This document shows, piece after piece, positions 7,806-16,234 of a DNA stretch of 36,886 nt. Below the pieces are notes generated by a model. That model had not been told where the DNA came from. It ran no database searches and worked only from the letters and a program-made list of their open reading frames with translations. Each line of letters begins with the position of its first letter. The stretch's first letter is position 1. The stretch covers positions 1-36,886 of the forward strand of contig NZ_LT828541.1 in assembly GCF_900170035.1 (NCBI RefSeq), read 5' to 3'. The position numbers and the translations under genes are program-made. Source of the DNA: Desulfamplus magnetovallimortis. Its GTDB lineage: Bacteria; Desulfobacterota; Desulfobacteria; Desulfobacterales; Desulfobacteraceae.

Positions 7806-9554
7806 ATGATTAACTTCAAAAATTCAAAAATTTATACCCTTTTAAGCAGCCTTTATAATCCGGGCAACAGCTCTCCTGAGCACTATGTTGTTTTAAGAAG
7901 GCTCATTATTACCATCATGCTAATTGTAACAACTCTTCCCATGGGAACAATGATTGTTATTAACCATTTCCAGTACAGAAACCACCTTAGAAATGAGATA
8001 ACAACCCCCATTCTCACCCTGGCAAACAAGACAAAACACTCCTTTGAAATACTTCTTGAGGCAAGGCTTTCAACTGTCCGGTTTATTGCCACAGCCTACA
8101 CATACGAGGAGCTTAACGACAGCCAGAACATCAAGCGTATTCTCATGTTTCTCAAAAAAGAGTTTGGAGGCTTTGTGGATCTCGGCCTTATTGACTCCAA
8201 TGGAATACTTAACAGTTACGCTGGCCCCTACCCGCTTCTTGGTAAAAACTACTCAGAACAGACATCTTTTCAGGAGACCCTGATCAAAGGTAAATATATA
8301 AGCAATGTATTTTTGGGGCACAGAAAATTTCCACACATTGTAGTTGCTGTTCAACACCTGACAGATGAAGGAAAAACCTGGATTCTAAGAGCCACAATTG
8401 ACACAGATAAGTTTGACAGCCTTATCCAGAGCATGGGGCTTGACCCCAAAAGTGACGCATTTTTGATTGACACCCAGGGAGTGTTCCAGACAAATTCAAA
8501 ATTTTATGGAAAAACCCTGGAACAGTGCCCCTTTGACATACCATCCCAGAAATTTGAGTCACACATATACGAAACAGTTGACCCTGAAGGACAGGAGGTT
8601 GTCATTGCAAGTGTGGGTTTTAATGCAGCCAACTACACCCTTGTCATTGTAAAACCCCGCTCTGTGGTTCTGCAATCGTGGTATGCCCTTAAAACAGAGC
8701 TTTTCATTGTATTTCTGATTGGACTTTTCTTTATTGTCATAGCCATTTTCAAAATCACCAACAGCCTTATATTGCGCCTTAAGGAGTCTGATGAAAAAAG
8801 GGAAAATACCCTGGCGGAACTCCAGCATACCCAGAAACTTTCGTCCATTGGACGACTTGCAGCAGGTGTTGCCCATGAGATCAATAATCCTCTTGCCATC
8901 ATCAACGAAAAGGCAGGTCTTATGAACGATATCATGGAGTTTTCAGCAGATTTTTCCCAAAGTGAAAAATTCAGGCTTCTTATAGCCTCGATCCTGAAAT
9001 CAGTTGAAAGATGCAGAAAAATTACCCACAGGCTTTTAGGATTTGCCAAACGGATAGAAGTTCAAAGAGAGTCCATGGACACCAATGCTGTTATAAAGGA
9101 GGTACTTGGATTTCTGGAAAGGGAAGCACTTTACAGAAAAATTGATATCCGTCTTAACCTCATGGAACCTCTCAACATTATTGTTTCAGACAGAGGACAG
9201 ATCCAGCAGGTTTTTCTCAATCTTCTCACCAATGCCTTTGATGCTGTAAAAAATGGTGGTATAATTAATATCAAAACAGAAAACATGGATGAAGGTGGAA
9301 TCAAAATTCAGGTCAATGACAACGGTTGCGGTATTCCGGAAGATATTATAAAACATGTCTTTGACCCGTTTTTTTCAACAAAAAAAGAGAAAGGCACAGG
9401 GCTTGGCCTTTCCATTTCCTACGGTATAATAGACCGGCTTGGAGGCAGCATAAGTGTTTCAAGCCATGTCAACCAGGGTACTGAATTTACCATAATCCTT
9501 CCAAAAATCTCAGAACATTCACCGGAGGAGCATAATGAGCACCCAACCAATTAA
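7806..9554 (+). CDS. Cache-domain sensor histidine kinase
   Basis: A 582-residue membrane sensor kinase. The first transmembrane segment is at about 34-54, a periplasmic Cache-like region at about 60-290 (EFGGFVDLGLIDSNGIL and GKNYSEQTSFQETL are typical) and the second transmembrane segment at about 300-320. The dimerisation domain carries the phospho-accepting H357 in GVAHEINNPLAI. The ATPase domain has the N box (QVFLNLLTNAFDAV), G1 (NDNGCGIP) and G2 (GTGLGLSI), so it should be active. The gene overlaps the following receiver gene by 20 bases, marking the pair as cognate. The R3 array lies immediately upstream. No strong ribosome binding site is visible before the ATG. The ligand is unknown; small organic acids are usual for Cache sensors. 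Confidence 0.92.
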   Translation: MINFKNSKIYTLLSSLYNPGNSSPEHYVVLRRLIITIMLIVTTLPMGTMIVINHFQYRNHLRNEITTPILTLANKTKHSFEILLEARLSTVRFIATAYTYEELNDSQNIKRILMFLKKEFGGFVDLGLIDSNGILNSYAGPYPLLGKNYSEQTSFQETLIKGKYISNVFLGHRKFPHIVVAVQHLTDEGKTWILRATIDTDKFDSLIQSMGLDPKSDAFLIDTQGVFQTNSKFYGKTLEQCPFDIPSQKFESHIYETVDPEGQEVVIASVGFNAANYTLVIVKPRSVVLQSWYALKTELFIVFLIGLFFIVIAIFKITNSLILRLKESDEKRENTLAELQHTQKLSSIGRLAAGVAHEINNPLAIINEKAGLMNDIMEFSADFSQSEKFRLLIASILKSVERCRKITHRLLGFAKRIEVQRESMDTNAVIKEVLGFLEREALYRKIDIRLNLMEPLNIIVSDRGQIQQVFLNLLTNAFDAVKNGGIINIKTENMDEGGIKIQVNDNGCGIPEDIIKHVFDPFFSTKKEKGTGLGLSISYGIIDRLGGSISVSSHVNQGTEFTIILPKISEHSPEEHNEHPTN

Positions 9555-9906
9555 AGTTGTATTAATTGACGATGAAGAGGAGTTTTCTTCAACACTTGCA
9601 GAACGTCTGACACTTAGAGGATATGAGACCCAGACCGCTGCCAGCGGAGAAGCAGGGCTTGATCTTGTCTCAAATCAACCCTTTGACATTGCCATACTTG
9701 ATCTTTTGATGCCAGGGATGAGCGGCCTTGATACCCTGCGTCAGATAAAGAGCCTCACTCCTGAACTTCCTGTGGTTCTTCTCACAGGACACGGTTCCAC
9801 AAGGGAAGGGATGGAAGGGATGCGCCTTGGCGCCTTTGACTACCTAATGAAGCCGCTTGATATAAATGAGCTGACAAAAAAAATACTCAGTGCTGTTAAA
9901 AACTAA
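9535..9906 (+). CDS. Single-domain response regulator
   Basis: A 123-residue stand-alone receiver. The acidic pair is in LIDDEEEF, the phosphorylation site is D56 (ILDLLMPGMSG), the switch Thr is in LLTGHGS and the conserved Lys is in YLMKPLD. No output domain is attached, so it probably passes phosphate on or acts by binding a partner. It overlaps the upstream kinase gene by 20 bases and is followed after 30 bases by a protein with a phospho-accepting-histidine domain. Its DDE-x-x-F-x-x-T-L-A-E-R-L segment is strikingly like those of the two receivers at 34188 and 34693. Confidence 0.92.
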   Translation: MSTQPIKVVLIDDEEEFSSTLAERLTLRGYETQTAASGEAGLDLVSNQPFDIAILDLLMPGMSGLDTLRQIKSLTPELPVVLLTGHGSTREGMEGMRLGAFDYLMKPLDINELTKKILSAVKN

Positions 9907-9936
9907 ACAGACATACATAAGGAGTAGATAACGGCT

Positions 9937-10596
9937 ATGAACAGCCAAGAGACATTAAAACCAAAATTTTTTGGAAAAATCACAGCTTCTGTATCCCATG
10001 AAATGCAAAACGTTCTGGCCATTATCAAGGAAAGCGCAGGTCTGATGGAAGACCTTCTCATGATGGCAGAGCGCCAAGGAGGGGATATCACGCCAGAACG
10101 ACTATTCTCATGTCTTGCCACAATCAAGAAGCAGGTAACAAGAGGAACAGAAATTACCTCATCCCTTAACAGCTTTGCACATACTGCCGACCATGAGACA
10201 GAGACTACAGATATTATTGAAATTACAACCCGTCTGCTTATTCTCACCGACCGACTTGCAAGAAATGCCGGCATGGAGATGGCCATTGCACCCTGCCATG
10301 AAGCACTGAAACTCAAAACTGACCCTCTCCAGATACAGGCATGCCTGCATCTGGCAATGGAATGCCTTTTTACATGCCTGAATCCAGGCACCATAGTAAC
10401 CTTTAAATTCAATGGCAGAGAGGGGCTTTTGTCAGAAATTGAAATAACAGCCTCAAATAAAGAGAACCCTGTTGATGATATAAGGGATAGACTCTCTTCA
10501 TCTTCAATGTTTACAAATCTAACAGATGCCCTGGAAAAAATTAATACAACTGCATCACCATTAACATCAGGCTTATTGCTTACCTTTAAGAAATGA
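9937..10596 (+). CDS. Histidine-kinase-like protein with DHp domain but no recognisable ATP site
   Basis: A 219-residue soluble protein. Residues about 12-75 match the dimerisation/phosphotransfer domain of histidine kinases, with the candidate phospho-acceptor H21 in ASVSHEMQNVLAIIKESAGL. The remaining residues have the rough length of an ATPase domain, but the N, G1 and G2 boxes are not visible. It therefore resembles a phosphotransferase of the Spo0B/ChpT kind more than a kinase. It follows a kinase and a single receiver, where a histidine phosphotransfer step would fit. AAGGAG lies 13 bases before the ATG, rather far. The relay role is inference. Confidence 0.7.
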   Translation: MNSQETLKPKFFGKITASVSHEMQNVLAIIKESAGLMEDLLMMAERQGGDITPERLFSCLATIKKQVTRGTEITSSLNSFAHTADHETETTDIIEITTRLLILTDRLARNAGMEMAIAPCHEALKLKTDPLQIQACLHLAMECLFTCLNPGTIVTFKFNGREGLLSEIEITASNKENPVDDIRDRLSSSSMFTNLTDALEKINTTASPLTSGLLLTFKK

Positions 10597-10647
10597 TTCT
10601 AATTTTCAAAAAATTTTGAACCATGATTAACTCAAAAGATGGTATTG

Positions 10648-10669
10648 GAGACAAGGCATACCTTGTCTC
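10648..10669. repeat. R5 palindrome GAGACAAGG / CCTTGTCTC
   Basis: Nine-base perfect arms around a CATA loop, between the phosphotransfer-like gene and the Ser/Thr kinase gene. A longer version occurs at 27933-27960. No T-run follows, so termination is uncertain. The rest of the 200-base spacer holds GATTAA-rich sequence without a recognised function. Confidence 0.5.
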
Positions 10670-10796
10670 TACGGTGCAGCCCCCGATTATGAAAATGATG
10701 AGGGATATTTTCACGGTAAAGGATTAACATTATGAAAAATCAGGATAATCCCTGATAAAGCAATCTGTAACAAAAAAATAGTGGGGGAGAAGAGAT

Positions 10797-12296
10797 ATGG
10801 TACCAGAAACCATACTGATGTTCGGCCTCACCAAATCAGAAGAGCTACTGACAAGGCGACTTACAAGGTCATTTGAGATAAGAGCCGAAGCTGTTGGGAA
10901 ACTGCCATTTAAAGAATACGAACAGTTTTTTCGTCAAAAAAAGATCTCTCTTGTAATAATTCATGTTGACGAAAACCGAATCCGGCAGGTGGAAAAAATT
11001 CGCCGAATTAAAAAAATTCTTGATCCGCCTGTGCCTCTCCTGGTTCTCCTACCCAAAGAGCTTCTATCTAATATAAATCACTACTTAAAAGCTGGTGCAG
11101 ATGATTTTATTGCAATGCCAATACAAGAAGAGAGCTTTGCAATAAGATTTTATGTGCTACTTGAATGCGGTCAGGCAATTTTACAGACAAGCCGTGCCAG
11201 CAATCATGACGGCAAAAAAAACACTTTTTTAAGTGAAAAAAACAGCACCCAAAAAAATAGTACACTAAAAGAAAAAAGCGATGCCCCCCCAAAAAATGTG
11301 TTAAAAGAGAAGAGCGAACACCAAACACAAAATGCATTAAAAGAAACAAACGAGACTGAAGAAAATCAGAGAATATATACAGGCTCTGAAAAAAAAGGGA
11401 CACCATGGAACCGTATTGTAGGCTACCTGCATGAAGGTCTTGGCTTTTTCACACCAAAATCCCAATTTGCAAGAAGGGAGAAAAAGCCGATTTTCAATAA
11501 ATGGCAACCTGTAAGAAAAATTGCCACTGGAGGCGACGGAATCATCTGGCTTGTCAAGGAAATTGGAAGGGAGAGGGAGGCTGTAGCAAAGATTCCGCAT
11601 AACAGCACAATGAACATATCTGCACTGCGAGCAGCAGCGGTTCTGAAAAGACTTGTCTATCACCCCAATGTTGTGCATTTGATAGAGATTGTAAAAGATA
11701 ATGATAAATTCATATTGATAAATGAGTATGTTGAAGGGTTGACTCTCCCAAAGCGACTTGAGACCAGGATGCCACCCCTTGAAAAAGAGAAAATATTCCT
11801 CCAGCTTCTCTCTGTCACTGCCCATGCCCATGACCACAAAATAATGCACAGGGATATAAAACCTGAGAATATAATGATAAGAAAAGATGGTATTCTGAAA
11901 CTGCTGGATTTTGGAAGTGCAAAAGAGATATCGTGGGTTGATGGCAACATCTCTCCCCATGGTACACTTAACTTTATGCCGCCGGAACAGATTCAGGGCA
12001 AAACCTGTCTTGCAAGCGATATCTGGGCACTGGGTATCATTTTATATATTTTTTCGCTTAACCGCCTGCCCTTCTGCAATCAGGACAACAGTGCATATCC
12101 AATGGACATAGAGCTTAATATGTGCGCTGTTCCACCTCGAAAGATAAATCCTGACATATCAAATGCCCTTGAAGAGGTCATTATGACCTGCCTTGAAGAG
12201 CACTTTGAAAAAAGATATCAGAATGCATCCGTGCTTCAGAATGATCTACTTGAAAAAATTCCGGATTTTGGTAATGGAACACATATTCCAGCTTAA
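10797..12296 (+). CDS. Ser/Thr protein kinase with N-terminal pseudo-receiver
   Basis: A 499-residue cytoplasmic Hanks-type kinase. Residues 1-120 fold-match a response-regulator receiver (ILMFGLTKSEE, LVIIHVDEN, AGADDFIAMPI), but the N-terminal acidic pair is absent and the conserved Lys before the last Pro is Met, so it is probably not phosphorylated normally. Residues about 135-195 are a low-complexity linker with three 12-residue N-x-L-K-E repeats. The kinase domain (about 235-495) has a glycine loop IATGGDGIIWLV, the ATP lysine K265 (AVAKIP), the catalytic loop HRDIKPEN with D353, the metal-binding DFG at D371, and APE as PPE, so activity is expected. GGGGGAGAAGAG precedes the ATG. It lies 200 bases after the two-component genes and may couple Ser/Thr phosphorylation to that relay. 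Confidence 0.9.
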   Translation: MVPETILMFGLTKSEELLTRRLTRSFEIRAEAVGKLPFKEYEQFFRQKKISLVIIHVDENRIRQVEKIRRIKKILDPPVPLLVLLPKELLSNINHYLKAGADDFIAMPIQEESFAIRFYVLLECGQAILQTSRASNHDGKKNTFLSEKNSTQKNSTLKEKSDAPPKNVLKEKSEHQTQNALKETNETEENQRIYTGSEKKGTPWNRIVGYLHEGLGFFTPKSQFARREKKPIFNKWQPVRKIATGGDGIIWLVKEIGREREAVAKIPHNSTMNISALRAAAVLKRLVYHPNVVHLIEIVKDNDKFILINEYVEGLTLPKRLETRMPPLEKEKIFLQLLSVTAHAHDHKIMHRDIKPENIMIRKDGILKLLDFGSAKEISWVDGNISPHGTLNFMPPEQIQGKTCLASDIWALGIILYIFSLNRLPFCNQDNSAYPMDIELNMCAVPPRKINPDISNALEEVIMTCLEEHFEKRYQNASVLQNDLLEKIPDFGNGTHIPA

Positions 12297-12480
12297 GATA
12301 CTCAAAATCGACATCTTATTGATTTTTCAGAAGTTATTGCAGTTGTCTGAACCAGGATAACCAGGATGGATAGGATGCTCAGGATAAATAATCCTGCCTT
12401 ATCTTGTTAATCTTGGGAATCCTGATTCAGACAGTGTTGACAAGGCTTACAAGATCATAGGTATCGACTTTAAGAAGATA
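12297..12480 (+). repeat. R1 dispersed element, copy 2
   Basis: Begins GATACTCAAAATCGACATC and ends TCGACTTTAAGAAGATA, giving imperfect inverted ends. Inside is a perfect-arm core GTCTGAA-CCAGGAT / ATCCTGATTCAGAC. Between the converging kinase and phosphoesterase genes, its palindromic core could form a hairpin on either transcript. Confidence 0.6.
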
Positions 12481-12549
12481 GGTTACCCAAATATATTGGG
12501 TTTTGCATCATAGGCCTCTTCCACAAGAGCAATAACGGAAAAACCATTA

Positions 12550-13284
12550 TCAGGAACCTGTTAACAGCCTGTCAGCAAGAAGTCCTGGTAAGCCAGCAGC
12601 CAGAATTTTGTTTGCAGCTCTTTTATGGTCATATTCAACCCTGTGAAACTCAACAACACTTTTTTCTGAATCATATATAATGTACGATGCCCTTGGGTCG
12701 CCATCCCTTGGCTGCCCAATGCTTCCACAGTTGAATATCTGCCGGTTGAGGCTGGCAACAGGCACAACCGCCCCGTTTTCGGGTTTTCTGATATATACAC
12801 AAAAAAAGTTTTTTCTTGTAATAACAGCCGCAGCATGGGTATGTCCTGCAAAAAGAATTTTTGCTCTGCTTCTGAAAAAGGTACGGGATATATATGCTTT
12901 TTCTGCAATATAGTACCAGTCAGATTTACCAGATGGGTTTGCATGACAGAAAAAAAGATTCTCCAGGGAGATGTTCTCACTCATTCCCTTTAAAAAACCT
13001 GTGTTCTGCAGAGTTAATCTTCTTTTTGTCCATAAAATCGCCCTGCCTGCATCGCCGTTCATGGCTACAATTTCACTGCCTGCCGCATTATCATGATTGC
13101 CAAGAACAAAAAAGATATCAGGTATGGACTGAAGCAGCCTGATGCATTGATTGGGGTTGGCACCATAACCAACAATATCACCAAGGCAGACATAACGATG
13201 AATGTTCCTTGTCATAGAGTGCTCAATAAAAGCAGACAAGGCTTCAAGATTGGAGTGGACATCTGAAAAAACAGCAATGCGCAT
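12550..13284 (-). CDS. Calcineurin-like metallophosphoesterase (YfcE/MJ0936 type)
   Basis: A 244-residue cytoplasmic phosphoesterase with the full metal-binding set: D-x-H in FSDVHSN (D8, H10), GD in LGDIVGYG, GNHD in VLGNHDNA, a His in FFCHANP, and GHTH in LFAGHTHAA. NCGSIGQPRDGD near the C-terminus is typical of the YfcE/MJ0936-like group. The usual members hydrolyse phosphodiesters or nucleotides; the substrate cannot be read from the sequence. The gene faces the Ser/Thr kinase gene across an R1 element and is transcribed away from the outer-membrane protein gene. A regulatory link to the kinase (phosphatase partner) is not supported: this family is not a Ser/Thr phosphatase family by default. 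Confidence 0.88.
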   Translation of the reverse strand: MRIAVFSDVHSNLEALSAFIEHSMTRNIHRYVCLGDIVGYGANPNQCIRLLQSIPDIFFVLGNHDNAAGSEIVAMNGDAGRAILWTKRRLTLQNTGFLKGMSENISLENLFFCHANPSGKSDWYYIAEKAYISRTFFRSRAKILFAGHTHAAAVITRKNFFCVYIRKPENGAVVPVASLNRQIFNCGSIGQPRDGDPRASYIIYDSEKSVVEFHRVEYDHKRAANKILAAGLPGLLADRLLTGS

Positions 13285-13330
13285 GGATTTTTCCCACTTT
13301 AGTTGCTTGTTTCTGATTTTGGTACTTTTT

Positions 13331-13372
13331 GGACAATAGAATCAGGAAAACCTTTTGGGTTCTGTATTGTCC
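13331..13372. promoter_or_regulatory. Inverted repeat GGACAATA...TATTGTCC
   Basis: Eight-base perfect arms, extended by GAA/TTC inside, lie in the divergent spacer between the phosphoesterase and the outer-membrane protein genes, 47 bases from the former. It could be an operator or a leader hairpin. The rest of 13285-13532 has no other recognised signal. Confidence 0.4.
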
Positions 13373-13532
13373 AGGTTAGGTATGAAGTGATGCCCCAAAA
13401 AAAACTAAAAATAACTTCTTTTCAGGCTGTTTTTAAGGTATATCCCAGGTTATGCAGTTTATCAAATAAAAAAATCAAAAGATGGCAAAACCTTTGCAAC
13501 AAACATGGAACTTGCCATTCTAAAAGGAATTC

Positions 13533-15035
13533 ATGAAACAAAAAGTTAAAATAATCCTTGCTTGTACCCTTCTGACAGGATTAACTTTTATTCCAATAAA
13601 ATATAGTAATGGAAAACCCTTCCCTATTCCTCTGCATGCCGAAGAACTGAAAGGATTAAAAGACAGCGAAACTGCAAATAAGCCACCCATAACAATAAAT
13701 TTATCAAACAATCTGAATGCACCTGACACTGTGAATGAATATGATGATGTGAATACATCCGAGACTGTTATTGAATCTTATGATGTGAATGCATCCGACA
13801 CTGTGAATTCACCTGATACCATAAATACACAGCGTTATCTATCAGGATTTAAAATCAGTGGATATGGTACATTAAGCTTTACAGTATATGACAATGGCGC
13901 CAATGTTGCTCCTGTAAGGGATATAACACAGAGTCCTGACAACAGATTTAAATCTAACCATACCGCAGTTATGGATTCTCGTCTGGGATTGCAGGCACAT
14001 TATCGCTTCAATTCTGACCTTGACTTTGTGACCCAGAGTGTCTTAAGAGATCAAGTTGAAATTGACTTTGAAAACTCCCTGGAATCGGCATATTTTGCAT
14101 ACAGGCCAACATACTGGTCAGAATTTCGCATTGGCAGAATGGGCTATGATGTTTTTCTAATGTCTGACACCCGCAATATGGGGTATGCATATCCCTGGGC
14201 AAGGCCACCTCTGGAATTTTATGGATGGATTCCTGTGTTTAACATGGATGGAGCAGATGCAACATTTAGAATCAACCAGGGAAATAGCCAGTGGCGTCTT
14301 CGTTTGCAGGCCGGAGAATATGCATTCCCGTTTGAAATAGAAAAAATTATATATGACTGTGAAACCGAGGGGCTTCACAATTTAACCATTACCCGCCAGT
14401 CAGGAAATCTGCTTCTCAAAGCAGGCTACTCACGCTTTTCATTCAAAAACGCAATGCCCCTTTTTACCCCTTTGCAGGAGGGACTTGAACAAATTGCAGA
14501 AGGCACACGAGAATTTTTTCCTGATATCAGTGACGAAGCTCAATCTCTGCGTGAAGATATAGCATTTAAAGACACCGAGATGACATACATGACGCTGGGA
14601 GCAGCCTACGATGACGGTCAATGGATTCTTCAGGCCGAAATTGCAAAATCCACAACAACAGCAGAAGTCCTCTCCCATGGGCAAATGGGATATGCAGCCC
14701 TTGGATACAGATCAGGAGACTGGACACCCTATCTTATATACAGTGCCATAAGAGCAGGAAATGACCTGCGCCAACCAAGTGCTGACTGGTCACCCATCGG
14801 AGAAACAGGACTTCAGGAGGATGCAATTGGCATAATCAACACAACCCGAATGGATCAAGATACTTTCTCCCTTGGCATCAGGTGGGATTTTAATCTCAAG
14901 GCGGCACTAAAATTGCAGTGGGACAGCATACATATTCATTCCAAAGGTTATGGACTATGGTACTGTAAGGACAGGATTAGCGGTCAGGACAACAGAGTAA
15001 ACCTTGGAACCTTAAGCATGGAGTTTATGTTTTGA
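13533..15035 (+). CDS. Outer-membrane beta-barrel protein (porin-like)
   Basis: A 500-residue exported protein. Residues 1-27 are a signal sequence. Residues 62-97 are three 12-residue repeats of the type N-[AT]-[PS]-[DE]-T-V, a flexible segment before the barrel. From about residue 106 (LSGFKISGYGTLSF) the sequence alternates polar and hydrophobic residues in short strands separated by Asp/Gly/Asn turns and ends in Phe (SMEFMF), the usual terminus of an outer-membrane barrel. Segments such as FRIGRMGYDVFLMSDTRNMGY resemble porins. The ATG has AAAGGAA 5 bases ahead. Its stop overlaps the TTG start of a PstS-like gene, a pairing that suggests a shared job in anion uptake or sensing. The transported solute is unknown. 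Confidence 0.75.
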   Translation: MKQKVKIILACTLLTGLTFIPIKYSNGKPFPIPLHAEELKGLKDSETANKPPITINLSNNLNAPDTVNEYDDVNTSETVIESYDVNASDTVNSPDTINTQRYLSGFKISGYGTLSFTVYDNGANVAPVRDITQSPDNRFKSNHTAVMDSRLGLQAHYRFNSDLDFVTQSVLRDQVEIDFENSLESAYFAYRPTYWSEFRIGRMGYDVFLMSDTRNMGYAYPWARPPLEFYGWIPVFNMDGADATFRINQGNSQWRLRLQAGEYAFPFEIEKIIYDCETEGLHNLTITRQSGNLLLKAGYSRFSFKNAMPLFTPLQEGLEQIAEGTREFFPDISDEAQSLREDIAFKDTEMTYMTLGAAYDDGQWILQAEIAKSTTTAEVLSHGQMGYAALGYRSGDWTPYLIYSAIRAGNDLRQPSADWSPIGETGLQEDAIGIINTTRMDQDTFSLGIRWDFNLKAALKLQWDSIHIHSKGYGLWYCKDRISGQDNRVNLGTLSMEFMF

Positions 15036-15520
15036 AACAAACGATCAAAAAGATTTCAATAATCATGATTGTCATATATATACTTTTCTGGCATACAGAT
15101 GGCACCTCGTGGTCAAACAGTAAAACAGACTCCACCGCCATCGCAGTAATCATCAATCCCGACATTAATATAGAGTCCCTTACCCCTAAAGAAGTTTCAG
15201 ATATCTTTCTGGGAAGACGCAGGGCATTTCCAACAGGAGAGCCTGTTCTTGTCCTGGAACAAGAGTGGGAAGGAGCGATTCGCGAACACTTTTTCAAGCT
15301 TCTTAACGGAATGACCCTCAAACGTCTCAATGCCTACTGGGCGCGCCTTCAGTTCAGTGGTGACGTTCAGCCCCCTCCAATTATGCCGGACAGCCTTGCC
15401 GTGCGTGAGACAGTAAAACTTTACAGTAATGCCATAGGTTATATTCCTGTTGATTATATTGATGAATCGGTTCGTGTGGTACTTGTACTCAATTCAAAAT
15501 CTCGGGATAACAAGGAATAA
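15032..15520 (+). CDS. Small PstS-like periplasmic binding protein
   Basis: A 162-residue exported protein from a TTG start that overlaps the preceding stop (TTGA), so translation is probably coupled to the barrel protein. Residues 1-28 form a signal peptide. The mature part matches the short phosphate-binding-like family: NPDINIESLTPKEVSDIFLG, then RRRAFPTGEPVLVLEQ and the C-terminal YSNAIGYIPVDYID. It is only about half the size of true PstS, and no ABC transporter genes follow, so it may serve the barrel protein or a sensor instead of a permease. Phosphate binding is a family inference. Confidence 0.75.
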   Translation: MKQTIKKISIIMIVIYILFWHTDGTSWSNSKTDSTAIAVIINPDINIESLTPKEVSDIFLGRRRAFPTGEPVLVLEQEWEGAIREHFFKLLNGMTLKRLNAYWARLQFSGDVQPPPIMPDSLAVRETVKLYSNAIGYIPVDYIDESVRVVLVLNSKSRDNKE

Positions 15521-15750
15521 GATTCTTTCCGTGTAATCTTTCTGTTTGATATGCACTTTTGACCAAAAGTGTTATGAGTTATAACTTGACTTATCCATGT
15601 AGTAAGGATAAACCCACTTAAACCTTCATGGCCGCATTCAGGAACCTGCCGACCATGAAAATAATGAAGGATACAGTCACATTTTAAAAGTATCCTGTTC
15701 ACGTTTTGCCAGTGGGAACACAAATAATTATCATAAAGGAGAGATATCCA

Positions 15751-16101
15751 ATGGCCAATTTTCTTTTTGTTTTAAGTAAAGATGATAACGAATCCGCAAC
15801 AAGATGCTTTCAATTTGCCAAAATAGCTCATTCAAAAGGTCACCATGTAAATCTTTTTTTCATTGATGGCGGAGTGGCATGGGCTGACAGGACAAGGGAT
15901 CTTACACTGAAAACAACAACTGGTGACTGCCCTGGAGATTATCTTCCCTACCTTGTTGAAAATGAAGTCAAAATCGGCATATGTACCCCTTGTGCAAAAA
16001 ACAGAGATATGGACGAAGCCGGTTTTTTCTCAAACATGCAGCTTGATGGCGGCCCCCACCTTATTGACATGGCTGCTGAAGCAAAGGTTTTTAATTTTTA
16101 G
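15751..16101 (+). CDS. DsrE/DsrF-like family protein
   Basis: A 116-residue protein of the DsrE/TusD fold. It opens with the family strand NFLFVLSKDDNESATRCFQFAKIA and has VNLFFIDGGVAWA in the second strand. A C-x2-C pair (ICTPCAKNRD) occurs where related proteins carry their reactive cysteine, followed by a short C-terminal strand (AKVFNF). DsrE-fold proteins handle sulfur or persulfide in sulfur-metabolising bacteria, but many single-gene homologues are uncharacterised. The start chosen is the ATG behind AAAGGAGAG; an upstream in-frame ATG at 15706 has no ribosome site. It stands alone, so no sulfur-relay partner is evident here. Confidence 0.78.
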   Translation: MANFLFVLSKDDNESATRCFQFAKIAHSKGHHVNLFFIDGGVAWADRTRDLTLKTTTGDCPGDYLPYLVENEVKIGICTPCAKNRDMDEAGFFSNMQLDGGPHLIDMAAEAKVFNF

Positions 16102-16176
16102 AGCCCCCATTAATGTTCTCGTGAGTTGTAAGTTCTAATCTAACTGCCACATATTGTTATTGCAAACAGCCATCCT

Positions 16177-16220
16177 CCCCCTTTCCATGACTGGAGAGGG
16201 GAAATTGATTAATTTTTTTT
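16177..16220 (+). terminator. Hairpin with distant T-run
   Basis: CCCCTTTCCA (16178-16187), loop TGAC and TGGAGAGGGG (16192-16201) form a 10-pair stem with one G-T pair; eight T residues follow 11 bases later. It lies between the DsrE-like gene and the binding-protein gene. The gap before the T-run makes it a poor intrinsic terminator. Confidence 0.3.
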
Positions 16221-16234
16221 AAGGAGTCGCTATT

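Noticed and set aside
12550-13284. The phosphoesterase as the phosphatase partner of the Ser/Thr kinase
   Set aside because: The genes converge, are separated by a repeat element, and the protein belongs to a phosphodiesterase-type group, not the PP2C or PPP protein phosphatases.
15640-15690. Similarity between 10682-10716 and 15648-15683 (ATGAAAATAATGAAGGATA-like) as another repeat family
   Set aside because: Identity by hand is only about 70 percent over some 34 AT-rich bases, too weak to claim.
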